A stretch of 64,000 nt of DNA, from assembly GCA_946481275.1 (NCBI GenBank), contig CAMLMV010000007.1, positions 1 through 64,000 on the forward strand. The letters are read 5' to 3'. The stretch's first letter is position 1. Every line of letters starts with the position of its first letter. Under the pieces are notes generated by a model, which was given only the letters and a program-made list of their open reading frames with translations, did not search any database and was not told the origin of the DNA. The position numbers were made by a program, and so were the translations under genes. The stretch comes from an uncultured Massilia sp. (GTDB lineage: Bacteria; Pseudomonadota; Gammaproteobacteria; Burkholderiales; Burkholderiaceae). Below are positions 1 through 7,754 of this stretch, one piece after another.

Positions 1-54
1 AGCGCAACCTTGCCAAGGTTGAGGTCGAGAGTTCGAGACTCTTCTCCCGCTCCA
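1..54 (+). tRNA. tRNA-Gly (GCC), 5' end outside the window
   Basis: These bases are identical to the last 54 bases of the complete tRNA-Gly at 81-156, from the D-arm through the GCC anticodon loop and T-arm to the encoded CCA. The 5' part lies left of the window. It is a tandem duplicate of the next gene, 26 bases apart. Confidence 0.9.
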
Positions 55-80
55 AGTGATTCACGATAGTGGTACCCGAT

Positions 81-156
81 GCGGGAGTAGCTCAGTTGGT
101 AGAGCGCAACCTTGCCAAGGTTGAGGTCGAGAGTTCGAGACTCTTCTCCCGCTCCA
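81..156 (+). tRNA. tRNA-Gly (GCC)
   Basis: A 76-base cloverleaf with acceptor GCGGGAG pairing with CTCCCGC, D-loop AGCTCAGTTGGTAGAGC, anticodon loop containing GCC, T-loop GTTCGAG and an encoded CCA. It is the second of two tandem copies and precedes tRNA-Cys, the Gly-Cys order common in proteobacterial tRNA operons. Confidence 0.96.
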
Positions 157-230
157 GATACAGAGAAGCCAGCCTTCTCGTGTCGCTGCGACAGATAACC
201 GGTCGCTTCGGCATAGTCAAGACTTCCTCC

Positions 231-304
231 GGCGAGGTAGCAAAGCGGTTATGCAGCGGCCTGCAAAGCCGTCTAGACGGGTTCGACTCCCGTCCTCGCC
301 TCCA
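231..304 (+). tRNA. tRNA-Cys (GCA), island attachment gene
   Basis: A 74-base cloverleaf: acceptor GGCGAGG pairs with CCTCGCC, the anticodon is GCA (CTGCAAA loop), followed by T-arm GGGTTCGACTCCC and encoded CCA. The gene is intact, and its final 48 bases are repeated at 20,212-20,259. That marks it as the integration site of the island filling the next 20 kb. Confidence 0.96.
257..304 (+). repeat. attL-like repeat (tRNA-Cys 3' half)
   Basis: This is the left copy of the 48-base direct repeat. It starts in the anticodon stem (CGGCCTGCAAAGCCG) and runs through the CCA end. The only difference from the right copy is A at 275 against G at 20,230. Confidence 0.85.
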
Positions 305-352
305 AATTTCCCCAGTAGGACAGCGTTTTACTACCGGTTCAGTGCGTTTGCA

Positions 353-547
353 CACCACATAGAGCCTTACGGCCAGGTGGACCTGTCGCTTGGCTATAAT
401 CTGACCCGGAATCTGAGCCTGTCGTTAGAGGGAATCAACATCACCAACGCCACCCAGCGCCGGCACGGCCTGAATCGCCGCTCGGAACTCAATCGTCATT
501 CAGACTGGTTTCCGCACGCGAAAGTGAATTGTTCAGCGCTTCCCTGA
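353..547 (+). pseudogene. C-terminal fragment of a TonB-dependent receptor
   Basis: About 65 codons read like terminal beta-strands of a TonB-dependent receptor: PYGQVDLSLGYNL, then LSLEGINITNATQRRHG, the usual 'ITN' turn near the barrel end. There is no plug domain, start codon or ribosome site of its own, and the open frame runs into the tRNA-Cys gene upstream. It does not end with the aromatic residue expected of a barrel C-terminus. It is probably debris at the island's left junction. Confidence 0.55.
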
Positions 548-566
548 TGCGCCGCAGATGACGTAC

Positions 567-1007
567 TCACTCGACCCTGGTCCAACGCTGGCTGCGGAAG
601 AATGGCCCTAGATACCCTCGGACCTCAAGCGCCTTGCCGCCCTCGATCGGCTTGAGGCGTACACGATAAACCTTGCCATTATTCGGATCGAGGATGTCTC
701 CGCCCTCCCAGGTGCCGTCTCCGGCGGCCTTCACGTTGCGCATGATCGTCATGCCCAGCATGGGCTGGTTCTTCCGCTCATCCGCGCACAGCGTGCATTT
801 GTCGTTCTGGCGAGCAGGGTTGAGCAGCTTTTCAAGCTTGCCGCTCTGAACCCCTGCCGTTTCGCTGATACGCACCAGCGACAGCGGCTGCTTGGTGTCC
901 TCGTCGAGCATCTGCCACAGGCCCACCGGGGTGTTTTGTGCCTGTGCTGCGGCGCCGACCAGCGGGAGGGCCAGCATCATGGCGATCATCGGATTACGTT
1001 TCTTCAT
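567..1007 (-). CDS. DUF2147 family periplasmic protein
   Basis: A 146-residue exported protein. The N-terminus has a Lys/Arg patch and a hydrophobic core ending in AAAQAQ, a typical Sec signal with cleavage around residue 24. The remainder carries features of the DUF2147 lipocalin-like family: VGLWQ near the mature start, a WEGGDILDP segment and a terminal RSQRWTR. A CTLC pair could form a disulfide. Members are periplasmic with no established reaction. It follows the SDR gene on the same strand with a gap of about 50 bases, so it may be co-transcribed. The upstream ribosome site is weak. Confidence 0.75.
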   Translation of the reverse strand: MKKRNPMIAMMLALPLVGAAAQAQNTPVGLWQMLDEDTKQPLSLVRISETAGVQSGKLEKLLNPARQNDKCTLCADERKNQPMLGMTIMRNVKAAGDGTWEGGDILDPNNGKVYRVRLKPIEGGKALEVRGYLGPFFRSQRWTRVE

Positions 1008-1057
1008 TTGTTGCTCTCTGTTGTGATTACCGCAGTGCGGCGGGATTCGTAACGGAC

Positions 1058-2011
1058 TTACTTCGATCTCACTAATGCCTCACTGGCGTTCCACAGTCGT
1101 TCGGCGACAGCGTCGTCGAGGGCCACTGGATTCGGCGACTGTAACGGCCATCCACCGACGCGAGAGACCTTGTCCTGGTAGCGGGCGATCTGACTGAAGT
1201 ACGCCCCAGACTGCTGTTCGACCTCAGGCGCCAGCAGAGCGTGCAGGGTAGTCTGCGCCCCTTCCCATGGTTCAATCATGCCGATCAGACGCAAAATCGG
1301 CACCAGCAGAATGCGCTGCAGCCACATCGGCACCGGGATCTTCACGAGGTTGGTGCGCACGAAGCCAGGATTGACGCTGGCGGTCGTTACACCGGTGCCG
1401 GTCACGCGCCGTGCCAGCTCGCGCGCATGCAACAGGTTGGCCAGCTTCGATTGCGCGTACGCTTCCCAAGTATCGAATGGTCGTCGCACATAGTTCAGGT
1501 CATCAAAATGGATCTCGCCTCTCCGGCCCATTGCAGTCTCATGAAAGAAGCTCGAGAGGTTAATCACACGTGACGGTGCACCGGCTTTGAGACCGTCCAT
1601 CAACAGATTGGTAAGCAGAAAGTGCCCGAGATGGTTGACGCCGAACTGCGTTTCGAAGCCATCCTTGGTGCGACCGAACGGTGTTTTCATCACTCCCGCA
1701 TTGTTGACCAGCCCTTGCAGCTTTGGATGGTTGCTGTTCACCTCGGCTGCGAAGGTGCGTACCGACTTGAGGTCGTCCAGCTCGAGCTGATATACGACCA
1801 GCTTTGCCGTCGCTATTTCGCTGCGAATCTCGGCGGCCACGCGTTTTCCCTCGTTCACGCGTCGCACACCCATGATGACAGTGGCACCCTGTTTGGCAAG
1901 TTGGCGGGCGGTGACAAGACCGATGCCGGAATTTGCACCAGTGACGACATAGGTCTTGCCGGTCAGATTCTGACTGAGAAGCTCCGGACGAACCATGAGT
2001 GGGGTAGGCAT
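1058..2011 (-). CDS. Short-chain dehydrogenase/reductase (retinol-dehydrogenase-like)
   Basis: A 317-residue cytoplasmic NAD(P)-dependent oxidoreductase of the classical SDR family. Visible motifs are the nucleotide-binding TGANSGIG at residues 24-31, NNAG, and the catalytic YAQSK near residue 185. The length and the downstream NPGFVRTNL match the retinol dehydrogenase/WW-oxidoreductase-like branch; the substrate cannot be inferred. The start chosen (ATG at 2011) is preceded by ACGGAG 8 bases upstream; a longer in-frame extension lacks a ribosome site. It is divergent from a TetR gene with inverted repeats between them, suggesting local repression. Confidence 0.85.
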   Translation of the reverse strand: MPTPLMVRPELLSQNLTGKTYVVTGANSGIGLVTARQLAKQGATVIMGVRRVNEGKRVAAEIRSEIATAKLVVYQLELDDLKSVRTFAAEVNSNHPKLQGLVNNAGVMKTPFGRTKDGFETQFGVNHLGHFLLTNLLMDGLKAGAPSRVINLSSFFHETAMGRRGEIHFDDLNYVRRPFDTWEAYAQSKLANLLHARELARRVTGTGVTTASVNPGFVRTNLVKIPVPMWLQRILLVPILRLIGMIEPWEGAQTTLHALLAPEVEQQSGAYFSQIARYQDKVSRVGGWPLQSPNPVALDDAVAERLWNASEALVRSK

Positions 2012-2050
2012 ATTACGCTCCGTTGAAGGTATAATAGATAAGGAACCAGT

Positions 2051-2078
2051 GGTCTTCAATATAAAAGACCATCGGTCT
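2051..2078. promoter_or_regulatory. Overlapping inverted repeats in the SDR/TetR divergent promoter
   Basis: GGTCTT (2051-2056) and AAGACC (2065-2070) form a perfect 6-bp dyad with an 8-base AT-rich spacer. The right arm also pairs with GGTCT (2074-2078) across ATC. A TATAAT-like hexamer lies at 2030-2035. The likely role is operator for the adjacent TetR protein; this is inference from position and symmetry. Confidence 0.5.
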
Positions 2079-2140
2079 CCTGTCAAGCGATATCCTGTCC
2101 GAAACATTTGACTCACTTTTCACTTCAATAACTGATTTTT

Positions 2141-2812
2141 ATGACAACACCGGATCCCTATCAACGTGCACGTCGGCCAGAACAAAAAGAGGAGCGCCGC
2201 CGGCACCTGTTGGCTACCGCGAAGGCGGCCTTGCTGGGAGGGATGGATGTAAGAGACCTGGGCTTGAACGAACTGGCACGGCAGGCGCAAATGACCAAGT
2301 CGAATGTGTACCGGTATTTTGAAAACCGCGAAGCACTGCTACTGGCCATACTCGAGGAGGAGTCGACACATTGGAGGGACGAATTGTGCGCCCGCCTCGC
2401 TGTCGGCCCGCACATCACGCCCGAACTGGTCGCTCGCGCCTTCGCCAGCGTAACTGCGGCCCGGCCCCTGATGTGCCACCTGTATAGCATATTGCCGTCA
2501 ATCATCGAGCGTAACGTCTCGATCGAGCGGCTGACGGCTTTCAAGCGCAGCTCATTGGATCAAATATCGGATGTGGCCATGCAACTCCATCGCGTGGCCC
2601 CGGCGCTGCCGCTCACCGCATATGTGACGTTCCTGCGGCTAGCGATAGCGCAGATGATCGGTTTATGGCCACTCTCGAGTCCGGCCGCTGCCTTGAGCAG
2701 TGTGCTGGAGTTGCCGGAACTGCAACCGTTGCGCTATGAATTCGAATCCGATCTTTCGACCAGCCTTCTGCTCGTGCTTCGGGGCTTGGCGTCACCGGAG
2801 GTGGCCGGTTGA
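2141..2812 (+). CDS. TetR/AcrR family transcriptional regulator
   Basis: 223 residues. An N-terminal TetR helix-turn-helix spans about residues 20-65: LGLNELARQAQMTKSNVYRYF followed by ENREALL. The rest is a helical ligand-binding domain of unknown specificity. It starts 129 bases from the divergent SDR gene, the classic layout for a local repressor of an oxidoreductase. Overlapping inverted repeats in the shared promoter (2051-2078) are candidate operators. The effector is not predictable. Confidence 0.88.
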   Translation: MTTPDPYQRARRPEQKEERRRHLLATAKAALLGGMDVRDLGLNELARQAQMTKSNVYRYFENREALLLAILEEESTHWRDELCARLAVGPHITPELVARAFASVTAARPLMCHLYSILPSIIERNVSIERLTAFKRSSLDQISDVAMQLHRVAPALPLTAYVTFLRLAIAQMIGLWPLSSPAAALSSVLELPELQPLRYEFESDLSTSLLLVLRGLASPEVAG

Positions 2813-3054
2813 CGTCTCCAAGTCGGCAACGGGACGATCCCCGGCGGCACACCGTGCATAACGAATGATTACCGACTGTTTTCAAGGCAACAGGTTCAGG
2901 CGGAGGCATCCGCGCTTGCGGTGATCGCTAGCGTCAAAGTCACCTGATCTGCGATGTCTCGACGTCGTGGGCATGCGCGCGTGTTGGGGTGGAGAACGTT
3001 CGCCAGTGCTGCGTGTTGCGATGGACACAATAGGCAAGCCGTACCGCACAAAGT
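2813..3054. other. Intergenic stretch, no gene recognised
   Basis: No open frame here has recognisable protein features, and no RNA gene or strong hairpin was seen. The region sits between the TetR gene and a symporter remnant and is probably degraded island DNA. Confidence 0.5.
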
Positions 3055-3225
3055 AGCATTGCCGGATTGGGCGTGCTGCCGTGTATGCTGTTCCTCGCCA
3101 TGTTCGCTGCGATCATTACGCTCGGCGGCATGAAAGTCATCGGCTACACCGATGTCATCCAGGTGCTGTGCCTGATCGTCAGTGGCCTGGTGACAACCTG
3201 GATTGCGCTGGACCTCAGCGGGTGC
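3055..3225 (+). pseudogene. Fragment of a sodium:solute symporter (SSS family)
   Basis: About 55 codons read as two adjacent membrane helices of an SSS/SGLT-type symporter: LAMFAAIITLGGMKVIGYTD, then VIQVLCLIVSGL and TTWIALDL. The G-G-x-K-x-x-x-x-T-D-x-x-Q pattern is typical of the family. Nothing of the other helices is present, and the frame runs into the 3' end of the LysR gene on the other strand. It is a deletion remnant. Confidence 0.6.
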
Positions 3226-4126
3226 GCGGCCGGGCCGCGGCCCCTTGATTCATTGCCAGTTTGCGGACGATCCCGGAGAACGCACGCATGTGGGAGGTCT
3301 GCTGCTTGGCGCCGCGCTTCCACAGAATCCCCGGCGTGCGCACGGGCGTCGGGTTTTCAAGCATTACCACATGCAAGCCGCCCTCCACCGTGACCGCACT
3401 CGCCGCAACGATGGCGGCAATACGCGTGCGGGCTGCCAGCCGCAGCATCGGCGCAATAGTGTTCATCTCGGCGACCACGACCGGTTCGGCCGAGCTGGCG
3501 CGGAAACACTCGTCGAGCATTTGACGAGTCGAGAATTCGCGGGGCAGGAGTACCAGCTGCTGGCGGTGGAGTTCCACGAAACGGATCCTTTTACGCTTGG
3601 CGAACGGATGTTGATCGGATACGACCAGCACCATTTCCTCGTTGTGGAGCGGCTCGAACCAGAGCTCGTCCGGCGTATTGGGCCGGTAGGCGATTCCCAG
3701 GTCGAGCTGGTCGGCCTTCAGCTTTTCAGTGATGTCGTCGGCCGACAGTTCCTCGACTGTCACTTTTACCGTCGGATATCGATCGAGGAAGATTGCGATG
3801 CATTCGGGGAGAAACTCCAGGTTGAATGTATGCGTGGCTCCGATCCGTACTTCGCCAGCCAGAGAACTGGCACTGTCCTTGAGTGCTCCGAGCCCTTGGT
3901 CGACGGCGCGCAATGCCTGCGACACGTAGTCGAGAAACAGCTCGCCGGCTTCAGTCATTATGACTTTCTTTCCGATGCGTTCGAACAGCGCCGTATTCAA
4001 TTCGTCTTCCAGTTGCGCGATCTGGTGCGACAGCGTGGATTGCGTCACATGGACCCGCTCCGCCGCGCGCGTGAAATTAAGACATTCGGAAAGCGCTTTG
4101 AAATAGCGTAAATGCCTGAGCTCCAT
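3215..4126 (-). CDS. LysR family transcriptional regulator of the catabolic operon
   Basis: 303 residues. A LysR winged helix occupies residues 1-60 (MELRHLRYF, then FTRAAERVHVTQSTLSHQI and LEDELNTALFER), followed by a periplasmic-binding-protein-like effector domain from about residue 90. It is transcribed divergently from the catabolic operon that starts at 4241, the usual LysR arrangement, and an imperfect dyad lies between them at 4136-4161. The likely role is activation in response to the pathway substrate or an intermediate. The C-terminal tail overlaps the symporter remnant. Confidence 0.9.
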   Translation of the reverse strand: MELRHLRYFKALSECLNFTRAAERVHVTQSTLSHQIAQLEDELNTALFERIGKKVIMTEAGELFLDYVSQALRAVDQGLGALKDSASSLAGEVRIGATHTFNLEFLPECIAIFLDRYPTVKVTVEELSADDITEKLKADQLDLGIAYRPNTPDELWFEPLHNEEMVLVVSDQHPFAKRKRIRFVELHRQQLVLLPREFSTRQMLDECFRASSAEPVVVAEMNTIAPMLRLAARTRIAAIVAASAVTVEGGLHVVMLENPTPVRTPGILWKRGAKQQTSHMRAFSGIVRKLAMNQGAAARPRTR

Positions 4127-4135
4127 ATTCTGACC

Positions 4136-4161
4136 TTAACAATCGATGCCATCAATGATAA
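4136..4161. promoter_or_regulatory. Imperfect dyad, candidate LysR binding site
   Basis: TTAACAATCGATG (4136-4148) and the reverse complement of the following 13 bases agree at 10 of 13 positions. The dyad lies 10 bases upstream of the LysR start and about 80 bases before the first catabolic gene, where an autoregulatory/activation site would be expected. Confidence 0.4.
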
Positions 4162-4240
4162 CAATGAAAAATCATCATTTCAACATATGGTTGCCTGCTG
4201 TTACTCTGTATTTATCTGCAAGAAACCAACTGGACTGAAT

Positions 4241-5038
4241 ATGAAGATAGGTAAAGAAACCGTACCAAGAACCGCCATCTCGACGGCCGACGCGCACTCC
4301 ATCACCGTCCGCGGCTTCGACCTGTGTGGCGATCTCATCGGAAAAATCTCGTTCACCGATTACTTCCATCTGCTGGTGACCGGCACGCGGCCATCGGCCA
4401 AGGCGGTGGCCATCATCGACGCAACACTGGTGGCGATCGCGGAGCACGGCCTCGTACCGAGTGTGCAGGCGAGCCGGATGACGCTGGCTGCCGCGCCGGA
4501 CGCGCTGCAGGGAGCGGTCGCGGCCGGGATTCTCGGATGCGGCTCCGTCATCCTTGGCGCATCGGAAAGCGCGGGGCGGCTGTTCGATGACATCGCCGCA
4601 TACGCTGGCAGTCACGGGACGGATATCGACGCCGCCGCGCTGGCGGTCGTGGGCGAATATCGCGCCGCCCGCCGCGCCATCCCCGGCTACGGCCATCCGC
4701 TCCACAAGGAGCGTGACCCGCGCGTCGACGCCCTGTTCGACGTGGCGCGCCAGCATGCGATCGACCTGCGCTACGTGGATATCGCGGAGGCGGTAGAGCG
4801 CGTTCTGCCTCGCGTCGTTGGCAAGGAGCTCAAGCTCAACGTATCGGCCGCAATTCCTGCGGTGCTGCTTGGCATCGGATTTCCGCTTGCGGCGCTCAAG
4901 GGTGTACCGATCCTGGCCCGCACAGCTGGATTGATCGCTCACCTGACGGAAGAACTCGAGCACTCGATCGGCTTCGCGCTCTCTTACCAGGCCACGCGGG
5001 AACTCGTCTTCGATGGCGCGCAGCCCGTCCGAACCTGA
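4241..5038 (+). CDS. Citrate synthase-fold protein, citryl-CoA lyase-like
   Basis: 265 residues, shorter than citrate synthase (about 430). The fold is recognised by PGYGHPLHKERDPR (around residue 150), the equivalent of a citrate synthase catalytic-histidine loop, and by ARTAGLIAHLTEE near the C-terminus. I see no counterpart of the conserved catalytic Asp motif of true citrate synthases, so a C-C lyase acting on a citryl-, citramalyl- or malyl-CoA type thioester is more likely than synthesis. It is the first gene of the operon and is followed 32 bases later by a CoA-transferase that could make its thioester substrate. ATG 4241 was chosen because the family's N-terminus begins there; the ribosome site is weak. 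Confidence 0.7.
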   Translation: MKIGKETVPRTAISTADAHSITVRGFDLCGDLIGKISFTDYFHLLVTGTRPSAKAVAIIDATLVAIAEHGLVPSVQASRMTLAAAPDALQGAVAAGILGCGSVILGASESAGRLFDDIAAYAGSHGTDIDAAALAVVGEYRAARRAIPGYGHPLHKERDPRVDALFDVARQHAIDLRYVDIAEAVERVLPRVVGKELKLNVSAAIPAVLLGIGFPLAALKGVPILARTAGLIAHLTEELEHSIGFALSYQATRELVFDGAQPVRT

Positions 5039-5070
5039 TTCCGAAACCTTCAACCACTGGGCAATCCAAT

Positions 5071-6210
5071 ATGAGCAAAGTACTAGAAGGCGTGCGTGTC
5101 ATCGAGCAGGGCACCTTCATTACCGGACCTGCCGCCTCCATGATCCTGGCGGACATGGGAGCCGACGTCATCAAGGTCGAGCAGCCCGGGACGGGCGATC
5201 CATTCCGTGCATTCGATGGCGGCCTGTACAGCACCCATTTCCAGACTTACAACCGCAACAAGCGCAGCATTTCGCTGGACCAGAAACTGGACAGCGACCG
5301 GGCCGTTTTTGACGACCTGATCCGTGGTGCCGACGTGTACATCCAGAATTTCCGGCCAGGGATCGCCGAGCGCCTCGGTGCCGGCGAGGCCCGCCTGCGC
5401 GAACTCAACCCACGCCTGATCTACTGCGCAATCAGCGGCTTCGGAGCGACGGGGCCAGCCTCCCAGCGGCCCGCGTACGACACGGTCGCGCAGGCCGCCA
5501 GCGGTTTTCTCGGCCTTCTCGTCAATCCGGCCGACCCGCGCGTGGCGGGTCCAGCGATAGCCGATGCCATGACGGGCTATTACGCGGCATTCGGCATCCT
5601 GGGCGCGTTGTTCGAGCGGGCCAGCAGCGGCCGTGGTCGCAGCGTCGAAGTGTCGATGATCGAGGCGATGTGCCACTTCAACCTGGACGCGTTCACGCAC
5701 TACCTGTCGGACGGTGAAGTGATGGGGCCGTTCAGCCGCCCGAGCGTGTCGCAGTCCTACGTGCTGCAGTGCGCGGACCGCAAATGGATCGCGCTCCACA
5801 TGTCGTCGCCCGCCAAGTTCTGGCAGGGCCTGGCAACCGCGATGGGCCGCCCGGACATTTTTTCGGATCCTCGTTTCTGCTCGCGCGAACAACGCATCGA
5901 GCATTTCGACGACCTGATTGTGCTGCTGCGTGACATCTTCGCCAAAGAGGCACGCAGCACATGGTGCGAACGCCTGACACAGGAAGACGTGCCGCACGCA
6001 CCCATGTACGACGTCGCGGAGGTCCTCGAAGACCCGCAGGTCCGACACCTGCAACTCGAGGTGTCGGTTCCCCACGCCGACCTGGGGACGTTCCGCACCA
6101 TCCGCTTTCCGATCTCTTTCGATGGCGAACGCGGGTTCGACATTACCGCGCCCCCGGTACTGGACCAGCATGGACAGGCCATCCGTAGCGAGTTGTTGCA
6201 CAAGAAGTAG
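5071..6210 (+). CDS. Type III CoA-transferase (CaiB/BaiF family)
   Basis: 379 residues. The family signature is clear: LEGVRVIEQGTFITGP at the N-terminus, ADMGADVIKVEQP, NRNKRSISLD, and PAIADAMTGYYAAFG, where the Asp is the expected acyl-anhydride nucleophile. Members move CoA between carboxylic acids in the cytoplasm. Placed between a lyase of the citrate synthase fold and ring-cleavage enzymes, it probably activates a dicarboxylic or hydroxy-dicarboxylic product of ring fission. That substrate assignment is inference. Confidence 0.88.
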   Translation: MSKVLEGVRVIEQGTFITGPAASMILADMGADVIKVEQPGTGDPFRAFDGGLYSTHFQTYNRNKRSISLDQKLDSDRAVFDDLIRGADVYIQNFRPGIAERLGAGEARLRELNPRLIYCAISGFGATGPASQRPAYDTVAQAASGFLGLLVNPADPRVAGPAIADAMTGYYAAFGILGALFERASSGRGRSVEVSMIEAMCHFNLDAFTHYLSDGEVMGPFSRPSVSQSYVLQCADRKWIALHMSSPAKFWQGLATAMGRPDIFSDPRFCSREQRIEHFDDLIVLLRDIFAKEARSTWCERLTQEDVPHAPMYDVAEVLEDPQVRHLQLEVSVPHADLGTFRTIRFPISFDGERGFDITAPPVLDQHGQAIRSELLHKK

Positions 6211-6257
6211 CCCTCATAGCGCCGCAAGCGCATTACCTACCATAACGGAGATAAACC

Positions 6258-6857
6258 ATGAGTCTCGAAAACTGGACCCCAAGCGACATCGATCTGGAAT
6301 TGGCGCGCAGGATCGCCCAGCAACGGCGCGGCGCCAATAAGGTCAGGCACCTGCATCATCACGCCTTCCGCTGCCGCAGCGCGGAAGAGACGCGGGCGTT
6401 CTACGAAGGGTTGCTGGGGTTCCCCTTGGTGGCGGCCTGCATCGAGCCGATCGATCCGCTGACGAACGAGCCCAAGCCGTACATGCACCTGTATTTCGAA
6501 CTCGGCGACGGCAGTGCGCTCGCTTTCTTCGACTATCCCTCGCACTTCAAGGCCGGCGATTTCCCCGAAGTCGACCAGTTCGGCCACCACATCGCCATGG
6601 AAGTGGAGGGCGGACATGCGACGATCGACGCCTACAAGCACAAGCTGCAGGCAGCGGGCGTGGACGTGCTCGAGATCGATCACGGCTACTGCCGCTCGAT
6701 CTACTTCTACGATCCGAACGGGATGCGCGTGGAGCTTGCCACGAACGTCTCGGTCACCGAACGCTTTTTCGCGGACAAGTATCAGTCCGTCGACGCGGAC
6801 ATCGCCGCATGGCGTGCGCTGCGCGAAAAGCACTACGGCGCCGCCGTTGCCGCCTGA
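6258..6857 (+). CDS. Extradiol-type ring-cleavage dioxygenase (VOC superfamily)
   Basis: 199 residues, a single VOC unit, about two thirds the length of classical two-domain type I extradiol dioxygenases. Candidate Fe(II) ligands of a 2-His-1-carboxylate triad are a His in HLHHHAFR (residues 31-38), a His in QFGHHIAME (about 110) and Glu159. Residues 140-159 (I-x-H, five residues, I-Y-F-Y-D-P-N-G, three residues, E) fit the extradiol dioxygenase signature as I remember it from PROSITE PS00082. With the flavin monooxygenase and C-C hydrolase of the same operon it likely cleaves a dihydroxylated ring. A glyoxalase/lyase role in the same fold cannot be excluded. AACGGAG precedes the ATG. Confidence 0.75.
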   Translation: MSLENWTPSDIDLELARRIAQQRRGANKVRHLHHHAFRCRSAEETRAFYEGLLGFPLVAACIEPIDPLTNEPKPYMHLYFELGDGSALAFFDYPSHFKAGDFPEVDQFGHHIAMEVEGGHATIDAYKHKLQAAGVDVLEIDHGYCRSIYFYDPNGMRVELATNVSVTERFFADKYQSVDADIAAWRALREKHYGAAVAA

Positions 6858-6867
6858 GAGCGCGTCG

Positions 6868-7710
6868 ATGAATGCCAAGGACTCCATCTTCGCGTTACGC
6901 CCGTCCGAGGTCGTATCCGCGGACGGCTGCCCCATCGCTTACTGGCAGGGCGGTAACCCGGCGGGCCTGCCGATCGTGCTGTTGCACGGTTTTGCCCTGG
7001 ACCACACGGTGTGGTCGACGCTGTGCGCACAGGACGGTTTTCTCGACCGGTGCCACATCGTCTTGCCGGACCTGCGCGGCCACGGAGGGTCAGGGCGCGC
7101 ATTCTCGGCCGAGGGCTATACCGACGGCCGAGCCTGGGCCGACGATCTCGACGCGGTGATCCGCGCCAGCGGCCTGCATCGGCCCGCAGTGGTGGCCTGG
7201 TCATACGGCGGCCGCATGCTGCTCGACTATGTGCGCTACTACGGAAGCCGTGCACTGCGCTGCGCCAACCTGGTGGCTGCCGCAAGCCTGGCCGATCCGA
7301 GCGTGCTCGGTCCGGACCACATGGTCCTGGCAGATCTGTGCTCCGGCGAGGCCCCAATAGCGGACGCGGCAGCCGACCGTTTCATCCGGGACGTTCTGCG
7401 TACCGCCGCGGCAACGCAGCGGTATCGGACACTCAGCGCTGCCATCGCCTCGATTCCCGCCGGTCAACGGGCGTGGCTGCGTAATCGCCGCCTGGACTAC
7501 GACGACGTCGTCGCACAACTCACCCTTCCGGTATTGGTGAGCCATGGCGTACGCGACACGGTCATCCTGCCCGCCCATGCCTGCAACCTGCAAAAGACGA
7601 TCGGCAGTGCCTGGGTGTCGCTGTACGACGATGCGGGCCATGCCCCGTTCCTCGATGATCCGGAGCGCTTTGCCAGTGAGCTGATCGCATTCGTGGCACG
7701 GACTGCGTAG
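6868..7710 (+). CDS. Alpha/beta hydrolase (operon copy 1)
   Basis: 280 residues. Oxyanion motif LLHGFALDHTVW, nucleophile elbow AWSYGG (Ser, with Ala replacing the usual first Gly), acid GVRDTV and base DAGHAPF occur in the right order. The ATG lies 10 bases after the dioxygenase stop, so the genes are tightly coupled. The protein could be a carboxylesterase, enol-lactone hydrolase or C-C hydrolase; position alone suggests a ring-fission product. A longer open frame extends upstream but overlaps the dioxygenase. Confidence 0.82.
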   Translation: MNAKDSIFALRPSEVVSADGCPIAYWQGGNPAGLPIVLLHGFALDHTVWSTLCAQDGFLDRCHIVLPDLRGHGGSGRAFSAEGYTDGRAWADDLDAVIRASGLHRPAVVAWSYGGRMLLDYVRYYGSRALRCANLVAAASLADPSVLGPDHMVLADLCSGEAPIADAAADRFIRDVLRTAAATQRYRTLSAAIASIPAGQRAWLRNRRLDYDDVVAQLTLPVLVSHGVRDTVILPAHACNLQKTIGSAWVSLYDDAGHAPFLDDPERFASELIAFVARTA

Positions 7711-7754
7711 CCCGTGCCCGGAATTAATTACGTCAACAAAACTAGGAGATAAAC

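Noticed and set aside
2940..3140. Small minus-strand open frame before the symporter remnant
   Set aside because: No ribosome site, signal or family pattern; it overlaps the symporter fragment on the other strand.
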